A stretch of 64,000 nucleotides of DNA from Stomorhina lunata (taxonomy: Eukaryota > Arthropoda > Insecta > Diptera > Rhiniidae), in assembly GCA_933228675.1 (NCBI GenBank), contig OW121743.1, positions 114,625,781 to 114,689,780 of the forward strand. Reading direction: 5' to 3'. Every line of letters begins with the position of its first letter. The first letter of the stretch is position 1. The translations under genes were made by a program, and so were the position numbers. Below the pieces are notes generated by a model. The model was given only the letters and a program-made list of their open reading frames with translations, made no database searches and had not been told where the DNA came from. Shown here piece by piece: positions 1 to 11,723 of this stretch.

Positions 1-156
1 TTGTTATCTCTGAAAACATGCACATCTCTACAAGAAATAAAATTACAACTGTCAAAATCAAAACAAACAAAACAAACAAGACCAAAGTTTAACCGCGACA
101 TAAAATGTATTATATTATAAAACTAAATTAAATTAAACAAAATCAGCAAAAAGAAA

Positions 157-1359
157 ATGTCACTTATTATTTGCTTCAGTGATTATTGGCAGCAAAAGAC
201 TTACTACCAACTAACACCATCCCAGAAATACAACAATAACAACAACATGAGCAAAAATTATAGCCTAGAAATTTTGGAAACAATCAAAAAAACGCAAAAG
301 AAAAGTTCAACTATCAAACTGCCGGTAGAGAATCAGATATTAAAGCGTTTAAAATGGAATGTGGATGGTATAGACTTCTTTTATTTACGAAAGGAACTGC
401 TGGACTTTGTGGAATATAGAAGAGTGCTGAGCACTCAGTTGGCTTTGAAGGGAGTTCAGTTATTGTGGCTACAAATTGTTAGCCCTGAAAGGGATATTAT
501 AGATTGGAAGTGGTAAGTATTAACTTCATAATTAATTATTTTTATATAACATTTGCTTTTTAATTCTAAAGGAATCGTATGCTGGCCATATCACTGTGGG
601 AAAGAATAGAAACTGAGTATCTTATGTCTTGGTTATCGACTTTGGGGGGAGCATTTTCAGCCTTAGGTGAACAGTTCACCAAATGTGTAAGTGCAGCTAA
701 AATACTTGAGTTCATTATAACCTATACCACAGTAATCGGAACTGATATTTTAAGTCAGCTAATCGAATCAAAATCATACGTCCGTTTTGACGGCTGGCTC
801 GATGTCAATCCAAACTAATCAAAGTATAAAATTTTCTTTGTACTAGGGAATACATAACCGAAAATTATGTGAATTTACGTAAATCTCGGAAAATTTTTGC
901 TGTGTTAAAAAAATTAAGCTCTGAATTTTAAAAATAACTTGTAAATTAGTTGACAATTATTCCATTTTCGACCTCGGAGTGGTAAAGGGTACCAAACTAT
1001 CGGCCTTAGCCGATTATAGCTTTTTCGTACTTTATATTATTGTTGTTACATACTTTCAGGCTGAAATGGCTGGCAAAATATCCAGAAAACAACTTATGAT
1101 TGGCTTTAAATTGGGCGATCCCTTTCTACAGTCAAGATGCAAACTATTTTATAGTATATCACTAATACAAACTGGCCGCTTGCGATCAGCCAAGTATATT
1201 ATTAGGCGAGAATATGCTTTTGCAAAAATGCACAAGGAGACTGATGGACGTTTGGTGAAAATGTGCAAAGGCATTTGGTTAAAGCTGCAGTATGAATATG
1301 GACTCAGAATTCAGACTCGCAAGAAATTATCGAAATCAAGGGGTGAAGGTGATATATAG
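157..1359 (+). CDS. Conserved protein of unknown function, three exons
   Basis: Three exons join in frame: 157-512, 572-686 and 1060-1359 (stop included), with donors GTAAGT at 513 and 687 and acceptors AAAG and TTTCAG. This gives 256 codons from the first ATG. A second in-frame ATG at 247, after an Asn run, gives 226 residues and may be the real start because the first 30 residues look like translated leader. The protein is mostly helical and basic near the C-terminus (KLSKSRGEGDI end), with no signal peptide, membrane span or catalytic motif that I can see. The phrases KWNVDGIDFFYLRKELLDF and LGDPFLQSRCKLFYSISL read like a conserved globular protein. I do not recognise the family. Exon 2 would also read on to a stop at 818 if the second intron were retained. 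Confidence 0.7.
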
Positions 1360-1780
1360 AAGTCAACTGTAAAACAGAAGATGAAACCAATTAAGGAGAT
1401 TTTGTGATTCGTTTTTTAATAACTTTTCATCTAATGCCATTTTTATGTTCTAAAATATTGAAAAATGTGTATTCCAATTCAAAAATTTTAATGAAGAAGC
1501 TAATAAAGTGTCTGTTTATAATTTATTTTAAATGCAAACGTAAAGTTGATTTAAACAGAATATCTTCTAAAAACAAGCTATGTTGAAAGTCGAATTTTAT
1601 ATACACGCCTGTCACAGAAATCAATTCTAGTCTTAAAAGTAGAATCAATTTCGTACTTGGTTTCTTCAGAAAACATTTAACGGAATTTTCAGAATTAAAC
1701 TTTCAAAAACAAGTGCTATCGGAATGCGTGACCCTCTTGCTAGATTGAATATGGACTTAGAATAGTATGAGGTAACTTTT

Positions 1781-1934
1781 GTAAAGTAAAAAACTATTGC
1801 GTGCATTGGGGCGCAATTTAATAATCACGTTGACTTTGTTCAATAATGATAGAAAATATTATCAATTATTGAACAGTCAAAGTCAATGTGATTATTAAAT
1901 TGCGCCCCAATGCACGCAATAGTTTTTACTTTAC
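1781..1934. repeat. Fold-back repeat 1 (inverted repeat, ~70-bp arms)
   Basis: The left arm at 1781-1850 starts GTAAAGTAAAAAACTATTGC. The right arm at about 1861-1934 is its reverse complement with only a few differences, and the loop is about 10 nt. No transposase is present. It could be a fold-back or MITE-type element, or a local inverted duplication. Confidence 0.85.
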
Positions 1935-1969
1935 AATTTTTTTTAGGATTTAAAGATAATTTGCTTTTT

Positions 1970-2354
1970 TCTCCTAAACCAATGACTGAATTCGGCCCGA
2001 AACCCCTATTAATCCGAATTCCCACCCGCTGAATCCGAAAATAAAATCAAATTTTACCTACGATGCACTTTTATTGTAAATCACTAAAATAAATTTAATA
2101 TAAATACAACCCTGCAAAGTGTCTTTGCTATTTATATTTGAATACAAATAATTAAATTAAAATGTATTGCCTATACTCTGGGTCATTACTTAGTGAAGAC
2201 ACTTAACAGGGTTGCATTTTAATTCAATTTATTCTGGTGATTTACAATAAAAGTGCATCGTAGCTAAAATTTGATTTTATTTTCGGATTAAGCGGGTGGG
2301 AAATCGGATTAATAGGGGTTTCGGGCTGAATTTAGCCATTGGTTTCCGAGAAAA
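1970..2354. repeat. Fold-back repeat 2 (inverted repeat, ~155-bp arms)
   Basis: The left arm at about 1970-2125 and the right arm at about 2197-2354 are imperfect reverse complements. Shared marks include AACCCCTATTAATCCGA against TCGGATTAATAGGGGTT, and GATGCACTTTTATTGTAAAT against its complement near 2240. The loop is about 70 nt. It lies only 35 bp from fold-back 1. Confidence 0.85.
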
Positions 2355-2939
2355 ACAAACTTAAAAAATTAAGAAAAATTACAGGCATGCGAAAAGTATT
2401 GCAGGTACTTAGGCGCCAGCAAAAATAAAAAATGCATACTCACATATGTACATACTTCGATGTTTGTTTTAAGTAGACGATATATAAACGATTTTACATT
2501 TAAATTCCCTTAAAATTAATCAAAAGCAGGATTTAAAATTTTAACTTTTTTATATGAAAAATGCATTTATTTTTTTGATTTTTGACGAATAATTATAAAT
2601 CAAATATTTTTTGTATATTAGAATAATAAACATATTATAAATGGCTTAATAGTTTTTATATATCTTTTTATACGTATAGGTATGTATTTTGTTGGTTTAA
2701 TAATATTTTTATATAAAAGAGTATACCACTATATTTTGAAGTATATGCGAAATTCTTTAGGAATCCTAATACGGTTTGTTTTTAAAATGCATATCATGAG
2801 TGGAAATATTTTTAGAACATCGTTTGTCATCAAGGAAAATTAGCAGATATTTTGTTAGAGCTTTGTTGAAATTGTGAAAACATTTCGGTATATCGGAAAA
2901 AAATGTATGACAATTGTATACGATGCAATTTTACGAAAT

Positions 2940-5177
2940 TTATTGAGCCAGAGTACCCATGGGATCCCAGGCAGGCAAAACAATAGGTTTTTGATCGAAT
3001 ACACGCAAAATATCTGCAGGCACATATTTTTTATCCACCACAACTTCAAACCCAAATTCTTTAAACCAATCAGCTGACATAACTAAATAACCTTTTTCAC
3101 CACGATCTTCACCCCAGGAATTTTCAACACGTAACTTCTTTGGTTGAGAATTTTCCTAAAAAAATTTTAATTTAAATTAAGTTTAAAAGTTACTTTTAGA
3201 AACAATTATGAATAAATCTTACATCTAATGATACAGCAGTAAATACCATGGCATGTGTCATGGCAGATTCACCATAAATCAAGCGATCGGCTTTGGTTAA
3301 AGTGTTTTGTATATCAATATCAAATACTAATTTGAAATTGTGTCTGAAAAAGGTAATTAGATAATTTTATAATACAATTTAATAGTATAGGTTTCCAACA
3401 TACACATTCAAATCCTCGATGCCTTGTTTAGCCGCAAAACGTTTGCTAACTTCACAACCAAACCAGACGGGTTCACCAGCTTTTATGCTAGCCACTACCA
3501 TTTCTAGCAAGAGTTCTACTGGCTGGTTATTATACAAAACAGGACGACCATCGACAACATTGCCCAAACAGTCTACGGTGTAAGCTTGATTGTATTTGCT
3601 AGATGGACGGGGATCGGTAACTAAACAAACCTAAAGAGATAAAAACGAATTATCATCTAGACAATAATAATATTAAATTTATATCAAAATATTTACTTTG
3701 TCCTCTACATTGAAACGTGGCTTCACCATGGTATTGTAAAATTCTAGAGGAGTTATAGGACCCACGGAATTGTAATTTTTGGCTTTGTCATAATACTCCC
3801 AAGTAAATTCTTTGGCTGGTATACCTAAGCAAATACCAACAACTTTATATATTTCACCCATCATTTCGTCAACTTTAGCATTAACCTTGTCATCGCTTGG
3901 ATTTGTATCCATCAGGTCACGCAGTACTTTGGAATATTCACGCAACTACAAGTTACAATATTAAATAATTAATCAAATTATTTTTTTAAATAATTTAATA
4001 CCACAAATTTTGGTCGTTACCTTGCTTTTTAAAACACCATTCATGCGTATACTAGCTTCAGAGCTGTAGCTTTCTGGAAAACATTTCTTTGGCATTAGAC
4101 CATGCTTGGTTATCAAATTAACTAACATATCCCATTGGCCACCATCTGAAGTTGGATCCTATGAATAAAATGTATAGCTTCATAAGTAAGTTTCTTAATT
4201 TCCATTAAAAAAAATAACTTACATTCAATAAAAATGATACCAATCTGCCATCAACTTTTTCTCCACGCTTGGATGTTTTAACAATATTATTAAGGAAATA
4301 ATTGCAACGTTCTATTTTATCCCAATAAAAAAGATAGGACTGAGAAAACTCAAATTCATCTAGATTATACTCTTTCATAAATGGCAAACGTATACAATTT
4401 AAGGCAGCAAACAACCAACATCTACCAGAGCTTTTCTGGTTTGTAATTGGTTTTCCTTCCATTTCCACCTGCAAACAAAATTTTTTAATATTTTATATCA
4501 AATTATTATAAGCTAAAATTACCTTATGAACAAACACATGATTGGTGTTCTGCAATTGTTCACGTGACAAGCACACATCCAAAGGATCAAAACGGGAGCA
4601 TACATTTTGAGCTAAGATATTTTTGGGTTCACTATAAAAGTCTTGACGCCATTTATCCAGTTTATCTTGTGTTATGGCCGATGAAGAGGCTAAAAGAAAA
4701 TTTGAGCCACTTGTTACTTTATATGGTTGTTTGTTGTTTTCAAATATATTTCTTAAAAGTCGTTGGGAGGCCTGTAGAAGGGGACGCCTATTGATGGTTG
4801 GATAAATAATCAAAACTGAAAAGGCGTTGCAGAAAACAAATTGTATAAACCATTACTAAAACCCTCAAATAACCGTTGCACATTTAGAACTTAATGAGGA
4901 TTGAAATCATGCAAGTGTACGTATGTACTACATCGACGGACAAATCTAACGATAAATCATCAATATTCAATGTATTTTAACAAAGATCTAAACTTATATA
5001 CCGAAAATTGTTAGTATTAAGAAGCGGTTTTAGCAGTTTAAGCAAAATTTGTATTTTACAAATTAATATAACTTTAATTACTATTCGATTAGAGCGATTT
5101 ACACAATGGACCCTTGGGGTCTCCGAGTGAAGGTGTCGTTTGATATTACCTTTATAACCTAACCTAAGGCGATTCAT
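2940..5177 (-). CDS. Bleomycin hydrolase (papain-like cysteine aminopeptidase)
   Basis: Peptidase family C1B enzyme, a cytosolic hexameric aminopeptidase. Exons on the complement, all in frame: 4523-4815, 4223-4468, 4021-4158, 3697-3945, 3404-3630, 3223-3343 and 2940-3155. The 4815 exon has no in-frame ATG and begins at a TTTTCAG acceptor, so an upstream start exon is required. A candidate at 5150-5177 (ATG AAT CGC..., donor AAAG|GTAATA) has the right phase and gives 505 residues. The catalytic triad is complete: Cys124 in SSGRCWLF, His424 in MTHAM and Asn446 in VENSWG, with spacing almost identical to the family. The C-terminus AWDPMGTLAQ matches the self-processing tail. About 50 extra N-terminal residues, rich in Arg, Asn and Gln, could be a mitochondrial presequence. 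An internal acceptor at 4690 would omit most of them. The family is certain; the first exon is tentative. Confidence 0.93.
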
Positions 5178-7965
5178 ATCTCAAATTAAAGATTGGGCCA
5201 TAAACTTTTGTAAATTATTATTTAAGTTAAACCATTTCATATTTTGATGTTTCAGAATTTGGAAATATGTACGTACTATTTAATTTGCAAAAATTTTAAT
5301 AATTTAATTTTTGTTTATTTTGTTTTTATTTAATTTATTTAATTTTTAAGTAGCCACAAATTATCCAAATCTTTGATTATTTAATACAAACAAAAAACAT
5401 CTTTTTTAGTGTGTTTTTACTTGAATATCTTGAAAGTGACTTCATACATTTTCCTTGTGGTAATAAAATATATTGTTGCCTACAACACTTCTAAAATTTA
5501 TTGTAGGATCATAAATTATTTTATATTTTTGTAACAACTAGTTGTTCAGAACTGCGTTGCCCAAATGCTTCCTCGCTTCTCGCCGATCAATATTTCATTT
5601 TTAATAGAAGTAATTATATCCTGCTTAATTTGGTCTTAACTAATCTCAAATAAAAAAGCTGCTTCAAGTTTTACTATTACTTTTTTAGTCACTAATTTAC
5701 ACAGAAATGGTTATTTTATTGATATTAAAGACTGAAATCCACCTATTCGAAACAAACTCGATAAGAATGTCGGATGTGCTGAGAACAAAAACTCTACCTC
5801 TAGTACTTTTAAAAGGTTAATGATTTCTACGGTGTGTGCAGCTTCTCTTACTCAGATCCGGCCTATAATTGACCAACGCTTATTAACAAAAAAGTTTTTT
5901 ACAAAATTTGAAAACCTAACCTTAAAGTCTTAAGAAACACCCAGATATGTACATTATTTGCATTTAGAAGAAAGTTTCCCTATTTTGCTCAAACTATAAA
6001 CATTGGCCAAAAAGTCGTTTGCAAAAAATGATGCATATATATAAAGATACATTACTTGGTAAGAGGGTAGGCTTTTTCTATATTACGGCCAATGGTAAGA
6101 AAATTATTTTGATTAGGTTTGAAATTTTAAACTGCCTATTTTATACTCATTTTATACCACGTTTTAAAGTGGAACACCTTGGGGGTAAGGCCTCTGCTGG
6201 GCGTAAGTCATAAAAAGTTCAGAAAGCTCAAGGTCGATATTCTTTAAAAAAGTTAGAATTACAAATGTATGTCAAATTTTATAAGAAGGCAAGTAAGAAA
6301 ATGCTCTATTCAGTAAATCTCGAGTATTTGATGTCCTTCCTTACCTACTGAGGTCAATCTTTAAGGATGATGACTCCGTGAAATAGCAGTTTTTCATAGA
6401 AAAAGACCACGAGTTTTATGAAAGTACTTCTCTTCTACCTCCGTTATCCCAGTGAAACATAGGGCCTCAGAGTACTTGACAAATTTTGAAAAATATACTT
6501 TTAATAAAAAAAAATTAGCAACTTTTTATGAAATAACCTTATAAAAAAAACTTTAATGAAAGCAAGGCGAATTCACATTATTACACTATGACTGGAAGAA
6601 CATTATCGGTTTAAAATTCAAAAACATAAACTTTGGACCTTAAACAAAAAAAGCTTGTGAAAACCCCACTTATATACATCTGTAAATAGTTAAAGTATTA
6701 AAAAGAACTCCATCAAGTAGCACTCCATCATGAAAACCTTTTTATAACCAAATAAAAAAGCTTTTCCCAAGTATTTTGCCATTTCCATATTCAGATTTTA
6801 CGTGTTAAAAGTTTTCATTTTAACAACTGGAAATGATAATGCAATAATAAAAGTGAGAGCTATAAAATTTCTATAGTATTGATAGTAAAATAACACACAA
6901 CAATTTACACACGAAAAAATGCAAATGAGACAAGCAAATATTTTTATCTTAACAAATAATAAGAATAAAAAAAAAATAACAAAGGAGGGCAACAAGATAA
7001 CAACGACAAAAGTTGGAGTAAAATTTAATATTGAAAAGATCTTTGCAAATAAAGAAAACAACAGCCAGTGCCTCCTCCTACTTCTCGGTAGCTTCAGCAC
7101 AGCTGCCACTGGCGCTTGGGGTTTTATATGAAAACAACAAGAAATAAGAAAGACATCTTTGTTTTTGTTGTCTTCTGGCAAATATATACGAATGAATTAT
7201 ATTGCAAAATTCCACAACCGCAACACAGAATTGAATGTTGTACTACAGTAGTACATTGTGCCACATTTGCCAGCACCAGCAAAAAAAAAAGCAAATTAAT
7301 AATATTCATATGTATGTAAGTATGAATGCATTCAATAGATATTATGAAAATATCCAGTTTTTTATTTGCAGTTTTCATTTATTTAATTTCCTTGCATCCA
7401 TTGAAATGTTAAATATTTTTTTTATAACTTTTTTTAAAACTCTACTTACACATTTTATTGTTCACAAATTGACGAAAACAGCTCGATTGGTAAAAAAATT
7501 TAACTTTTTCTTTTTTTCACTTGTTTTATACACTTTTTTCGTAGGAATTATTTTTTGTAAAACCTCTCAGAGATGCAAAAGCGGCAATGACAAAGTGAAT
7601 TGACAACAGGCTTGCCACTGTATTCAGTTATAATGTAGCCTTAAAGAGTGCCATATGCTTGTTAATCTCAAATCATTGTACGGAAATCCCAATTATATAG
7701 AAATAAAAATTAAAGAAAAAATTAATTTGTGCTTTTATCTCTTAATAACTGTTTCTCTGACAGTGTTGATTTTGCGTTTATTTTTCTTATAACTATATTT
7801 ATTTTATTTTTGTAATATTCAAAGCCATATTAATAACTATACTAATATTAATAACTAATATTATACAATAAATATAAATACTGAATATTACTTAGGCTTA
7901 CAAATTAATGTGCCATAAAAAATGTCTGTACAGTAATTCATAAACATTATTAATTAAATATCAAC
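5178..7965. other. Intergenic, no gene seen
   Basis: AT-rich sequence upstream of bleomycin hydrolase. Short open frames at 6019-6213 and 6798-7378 occur on both strands with low-complexity, Ile/Phe/Lys-rich translations and no recognisable domain. I treat them as chance frames. Confidence 0.5.
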
Positions 7966-8370
7966 AAGTAAGAAAGTGCTATAGTTGGTCAAGCCCGACC
8001 ATACGATACCCTTCACCACTAAGGTCAAAGGTTTTATTTTTCCTGTATAAAAACAAATATTTGCTAAATTTTGTAATCATACAAAAATTTTCTCAAAACT
8101 TATATATTTATGCTGTTTCCGTCAGTTGGACTTATATGAGAGCTAGGGTGAAATGTGGACCGATTATCTCGAAATTGATTACAGTTGAAATTCTCATTGT
8201 CTTTAGACTCACGAGCGTTTTTGTGATTTTTGTCTCATTTAGTGCGTTTTTAAAGAAGAGTATGGGAGCTATATTCAAATATGAATATTTTTTAATTATA
8301 AGTTTTATTTTTTACTACTTATTTATTGTAATATTTGATAACTATATAACTTATTATGAAATGGAAGATT
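7966..8370. repeat. Dispersed repeat fragment, family A
   Basis: It begins AAGTAAGAAAGTGCTATAG, then GGTCAAGCCCGACCATACGATACCCTTCACCA (split here as a GGTCAAGCCCGACC hairpin followed by a CCCTTCAC box). It continues with phrases such as GAGAGCTAGGGTGAAATGTG and GGACCGATTATCTCGAAATTG. A second copy with the same head begins at 54952. The head-hairpin-CCCTTCAC layout is a common dispersed repeat style in fly genomes. No protein is encoded. Confidence 0.55.
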
Positions 8371-8513
8371 AAATAAAAAAACAACAATTTTTTCTCCATT
8401 CCGTTTGTCTATAAAGTTATTGCAGGGTGGCAAGGTAAGCATGAGAAAAGAGATCCCAGAAAAAAAATCAATTGTGCATCGTAACAAAACAAAAGAAATA
8501 AAAAAGTAAATAA

Positions 8514-9698
8514 ATGCTGGATGGTGCTGTCATTGAAATCCGCCAGCATTTATGCTGTGCAAATGTATTTTTAAAATTTAAACAATCTCTAAATGATTCC
8601 GAATCGCTTAAAATAAATGTTGACGAAAGCAAAGTGCAATTACAAAATCCCCAGGGAGGAGCTGAAATATTTGTAAACAGTTACTTTACAATTTTAGCGG
8701 GAACCTTTAGCAATTTAATAGTCGATGCTGAGAATGCGGCATTTCGCATTAGTGTTAAGGACATACAAGTACCAGCTGGAAGAGATCAAGACGATTGCAG
8801 CAGGATTGTGATGAAATTAAATTTGTCTGAACATGACAAGTGCTGTGTGAGGTGCAGCAATTGTGGTAACACACTAGCTGCTGAACAGGGCTATGAGAAG
8901 ATACGCGAATTTCCTTCTGGGGCCATAGATGTAAGTGAATTCTTTTGTCACCATAGTCCCAGTTTTAAAGATGTTCTAGTGCCATCTTTAAAGGATTTAT
9001 TTTATGGTTTCCAGTTCATTGTTTTAAACATAAATGCAATTGTTTCGACAACGCGCCTTAAAGAAAATCATTTATACTGCAAACGCTGTTTGCATTACTT
9101 GGGAGAAACAATGTTCCAGGGTAAAGCCGCCAAACTATGGTCAGATTCCATACGTTTTAAGCTGAAGGACGAAATTACTGAAATATTTGTTGCAGATGGC
9201 ACCACTAAAATACACAAACTTATGTTAAAAGCCATAGAAGAAACTTCATTACCTTCACCGGAGCCTCTTTTAAGAAATATGCATTTTACAAAGGTTTTAC
9301 TGGAAGCCAGCTTTCCAAATCGACAGCAGCAATATCTGCTTGTTCATATTCTGGAAAAGCATTTACCAGTTCTAAGGAACAGGGAAATTACACCTCTAAT
9401 GGACACGAGACTTAATGAAGATTATAAATCTAGCCCTATTGAACTTCAGTTGAATAAAGCTTTCAAAATACTCTATCGTTTGATAACAAAAGATGATGAA
9501 GAGAACAGTGATGAGGAGAGCTCAAGCTGGCCTCCATTGCTGCTCTACTGGCAGCAAGATATTAACATACTAAAAATGAAAATTTCACCATTTCAATTTA
9601 GGGAATTTATTGAAGAATTAAATAAAAATATAAATATTTTGCCAGAAGTTTATCGCGTTAATAATGATGATTTTCTACTTAGTTACATATTTTATTAA
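8514..9698 (+). CDS. UBE3D-like HECT-type-2 E3 ubiquitin ligase
   Basis: Single-exon frame of 394 residues, close to the length of human UBE3D (E2-binding E3 ligase with the HECT_2 domain). Cysteine motifs of the family are visible: CVRCSNCGNTL near residue 110, SEFFCHH near residue 145 and YCKRCLHYLGE near residue 190, followed by WSDSIRF. The start ATG at 8514 follows an A-rich leader; no upstream in-frame ATG is apparent. An AATAAA signal with a GT-rich follower is at 9871. The family is recognised by motif pattern only; the biochemical role (binding an E2 such as UBCH10 and ubiquitinating cyclins in mammals) is inferred. Confidence 0.75.
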   Translation: MLDGAVIEIRQHLCCANVFLKFKQSLNDSESLKINVDESKVQLQNPQGGAEIFVNSYFTILAGTFSNLIVDAENAAFRISVKDIQVPAGRDQDDCSRIVMKLNLSEHDKCCVRCSNCGNTLAAEQGYEKIREFPSGAIDVSEFFCHHSPSFKDVLVPSLKDLFYGFQFIVLNINAIVSTTRLKENHLYCKRCLHYLGETMFQGKAAKLWSDSIRFKLKDEITEIFVADGTTKIHKLMLKAIEETSLPSPEPLLRNMHFTKVLLEASFPNRQQQYLLVHILEKHLPVLRNREITPLMDTRLNEDYKSSPIELQLNKAFKILYRLITKDDEENSDEESSSWPPLLLYWQQDINILKMKISPFQFREFIEELNKNINILPEVYRVNNDDFLLSYIFY

Positions 9699-11075
9699 AA
9701 AATTATTAAATTTTGAAAACTGTAAAAATGATTTATATTTTTTTATTTGTGAAATCAGAATTCAGTAGAATGATTTTTTTAGTATAATTGCAAAATTTAA
9801 ATGAATTTCCCATTTTGTACTTACTTTTTTGTATTTTAACGTTTTCTATTTATACTTAAAAATAGGTTTCAATAAATTTTGTGTTCATTCTTTTTAAGTT
9901 CAATATAACTTTGATAAAACAAATTTGTAAATAAAATAATTCAACTCTTTCTCAGATAATTTTAAAAAACAGACCCTTTGTTATATTTTATAAGTGTATT
10001 TTTATACGTTCACGTGTATTTATTATTTGCTATACTTTTTGCAACAATATTATAATAAAAAACATTTAAAAGGTTAAAATTTAAATAAAAATTAATTCAG
10101 GATTATTTTCGTTAGTCTGCTGCAACATAACAAAACAGGTTAGTTTCAAATAGAAAATAAGCAAAACTACACAATTTAAAAGCTAATACTACAATTAATT
10201 TCTAATTAAGAAATTTCTTGAAATTTTATAATGTTATTAAATTTTTATAATGTTATTAAATTTTTTCTATACGAAAAATATTACAATATTTTTATATAAA
10301 TGATTTCATCAAAAATTTTTTAAAAATGAAAAATTATGAAAAATATTCAATATAAAAAATTTTATTGAAACTTTTCTATGCGGAAAATTACATCAAAATC
10401 TTTCCATATGAAACATTTTATTAAGAATCTATATGTAATTTCATTAAAATTCTTTAATATGAAAAATTGCATCAAAAATTTTTGTATAAAATTCATCAAA
10501 AAATTAAAAAAAATAAAGGTTTTTTAATGAAAAATTTTATAAACATTTCAAAATAAAAAATGCATGTTTTTTTTATAAGTAAACAAAATAATCAACATTT
10601 TTTTATAACTAACAAATTTTATAAATTTTTTTTATATGAAAAATATTGATAGTACTCAGTTGAAAATCCACCAATTTTGGATTATTTTGATGTTGTAGCA
10701 AAAGAACAATTTGTTTAGCTTGAAATGAATCCGGCTTTTTACAGCTTTGAGATATGGAAGTTCTCATTATATGACAATAATGATTGTAGATATATTTTGT
10801 TTTTTTTTCGAAACTTTAAGCATTGTACAATATGAAAATATTAAAGCTTCAATTTGTGATTTAGCAATTAAACATAACAATAAATAACATAGGTAGTTAA
10901 AGGAAGTAAACAAATAACAACTAATATTGTCTTAATGATTGTTAGTTGTTAATACATTTTACATAAATTGTAATTGTTAAATATATTATTAAGACAAGCG
11001 CGAAATCAACTGATTTACGCCTTAAGTATATTCACGCTTGTTAATTGATAATTATTTCACTTTTGGAACAACACT
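9699..11075. other. Intergenic with decayed short-period repeats
   Basis: No gene is seen. From about 10190 to 10640 the sequence shows a loose 30-40 bp rhythm of ATGAAAAAT...TTTTAT elements, listed separately. The remainder is plain AT-rich DNA containing the 3' ends of the flanking convergent genes. Confidence 0.5.
10190..10640. repeat. Degenerate AT-rich tandem repeat
   Basis: Recurring blocks such as TATGAAAAATTxCATCAAAAATTTTT at irregular 30-40 bp spacing. It resembles in style, but not in exact sequence, the satellites at 32.6-53.4 kb, and could be an old eroded array of the same type. Confidence 0.4.
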
Positions 11076-11723
11076 TTACTTAGCCATTTTACGCATTTGC
11101 TTAGTTTGTTCATGCATTGCAATTTCAGCTTGATCAGCTTGATTAATCATTCGATCCAAAGCACCTAAATGAGAAGACATCTTACTATCCAAATCCAATT
11201 TAGCTTGCCTTATTTTTTCCGTAGGTATTACTGGTTGGCCCTCCTGGTGTTGCATATTATCTAAATTATCTAAAGCTTGATTTATGTCGGCTGTTGTATT
11301 AGCTGCTGTGGTATTGCGCCTTGAAGAAGTACTGGGCGTGTCTTCATTGTTAAGAGTTTTACCTGTGTCCATTGAACCAGTTCTACTAAAAATATTAGTT
11401 AAACTACCGCAAGCACTTTGTTTAAAACGATTGATTTTTTGTTGTGTCGATGATAATATAGTGGTGAGTTCATCTAATTTACTGCCAGTGCCTTTTAAAG
11501 CTTCATCTTGTTCTTCCAACATCTTTTAAATATTGGAGGGGGTGTTATTTTAGGAAAATTTATTTTTTAGGCTTCTAGTTACCTTAGCTTCAGCTGCATC
11601 TTTTTCAGCCTGTTCTTGTTCCAATCTTTCGGCCCTAGCCTTTTCAAATTCCTCCTGATTTGGTTTATCGATACCCAATAATTCAGCTCTCATACATTCA
11701 TATTCATAAGTTCCTTCGGCCAT
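11076..11723 (-). CDS. Small coiled-coil protein, possibly SNARE-like
   Basis: Two exons on the complement, 11583-11723 and 11076-11522, joined through donor AAG|GTAACT and acceptor TTTAAAAG, give 195 residues. The N-terminus has a compact motif TYEYECMRAELLGI followed by an acidic/basic helix (residues 15-47). Residues 48-85 (MLEEQDEALKGTGSKLDEL onward) form a heptad-patterned coil resembling a Qc-type SNARE stretch. A Ser/Thr/Asn-rich linker follows, then a second coil ending KQMRKMAK. There is no transmembrane anchor, which argues against a classical membrane SNARE. Codon use and the intron are normal for a fly gene. I do not recognise the family with certainty. Confidence 0.7.

Larger units (their letters stand above)
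1360..2939. other. Intergenic, AT-rich, with two fold-back repeats
   Basis: No gene is seen. The stretch lies between the 3' ends of two convergent genes and is dominated by two hairpin-forming inverted repeats (1781-1934 and 1970-2354), listed separately. The rest is AT-rich and featureless. Confidence 0.6.

Noticed and set aside
6798..7603. Overlapping hydrophobic frames on both strands
   Set aside because: Low-complexity, open in several frames at once, no splice or start support.
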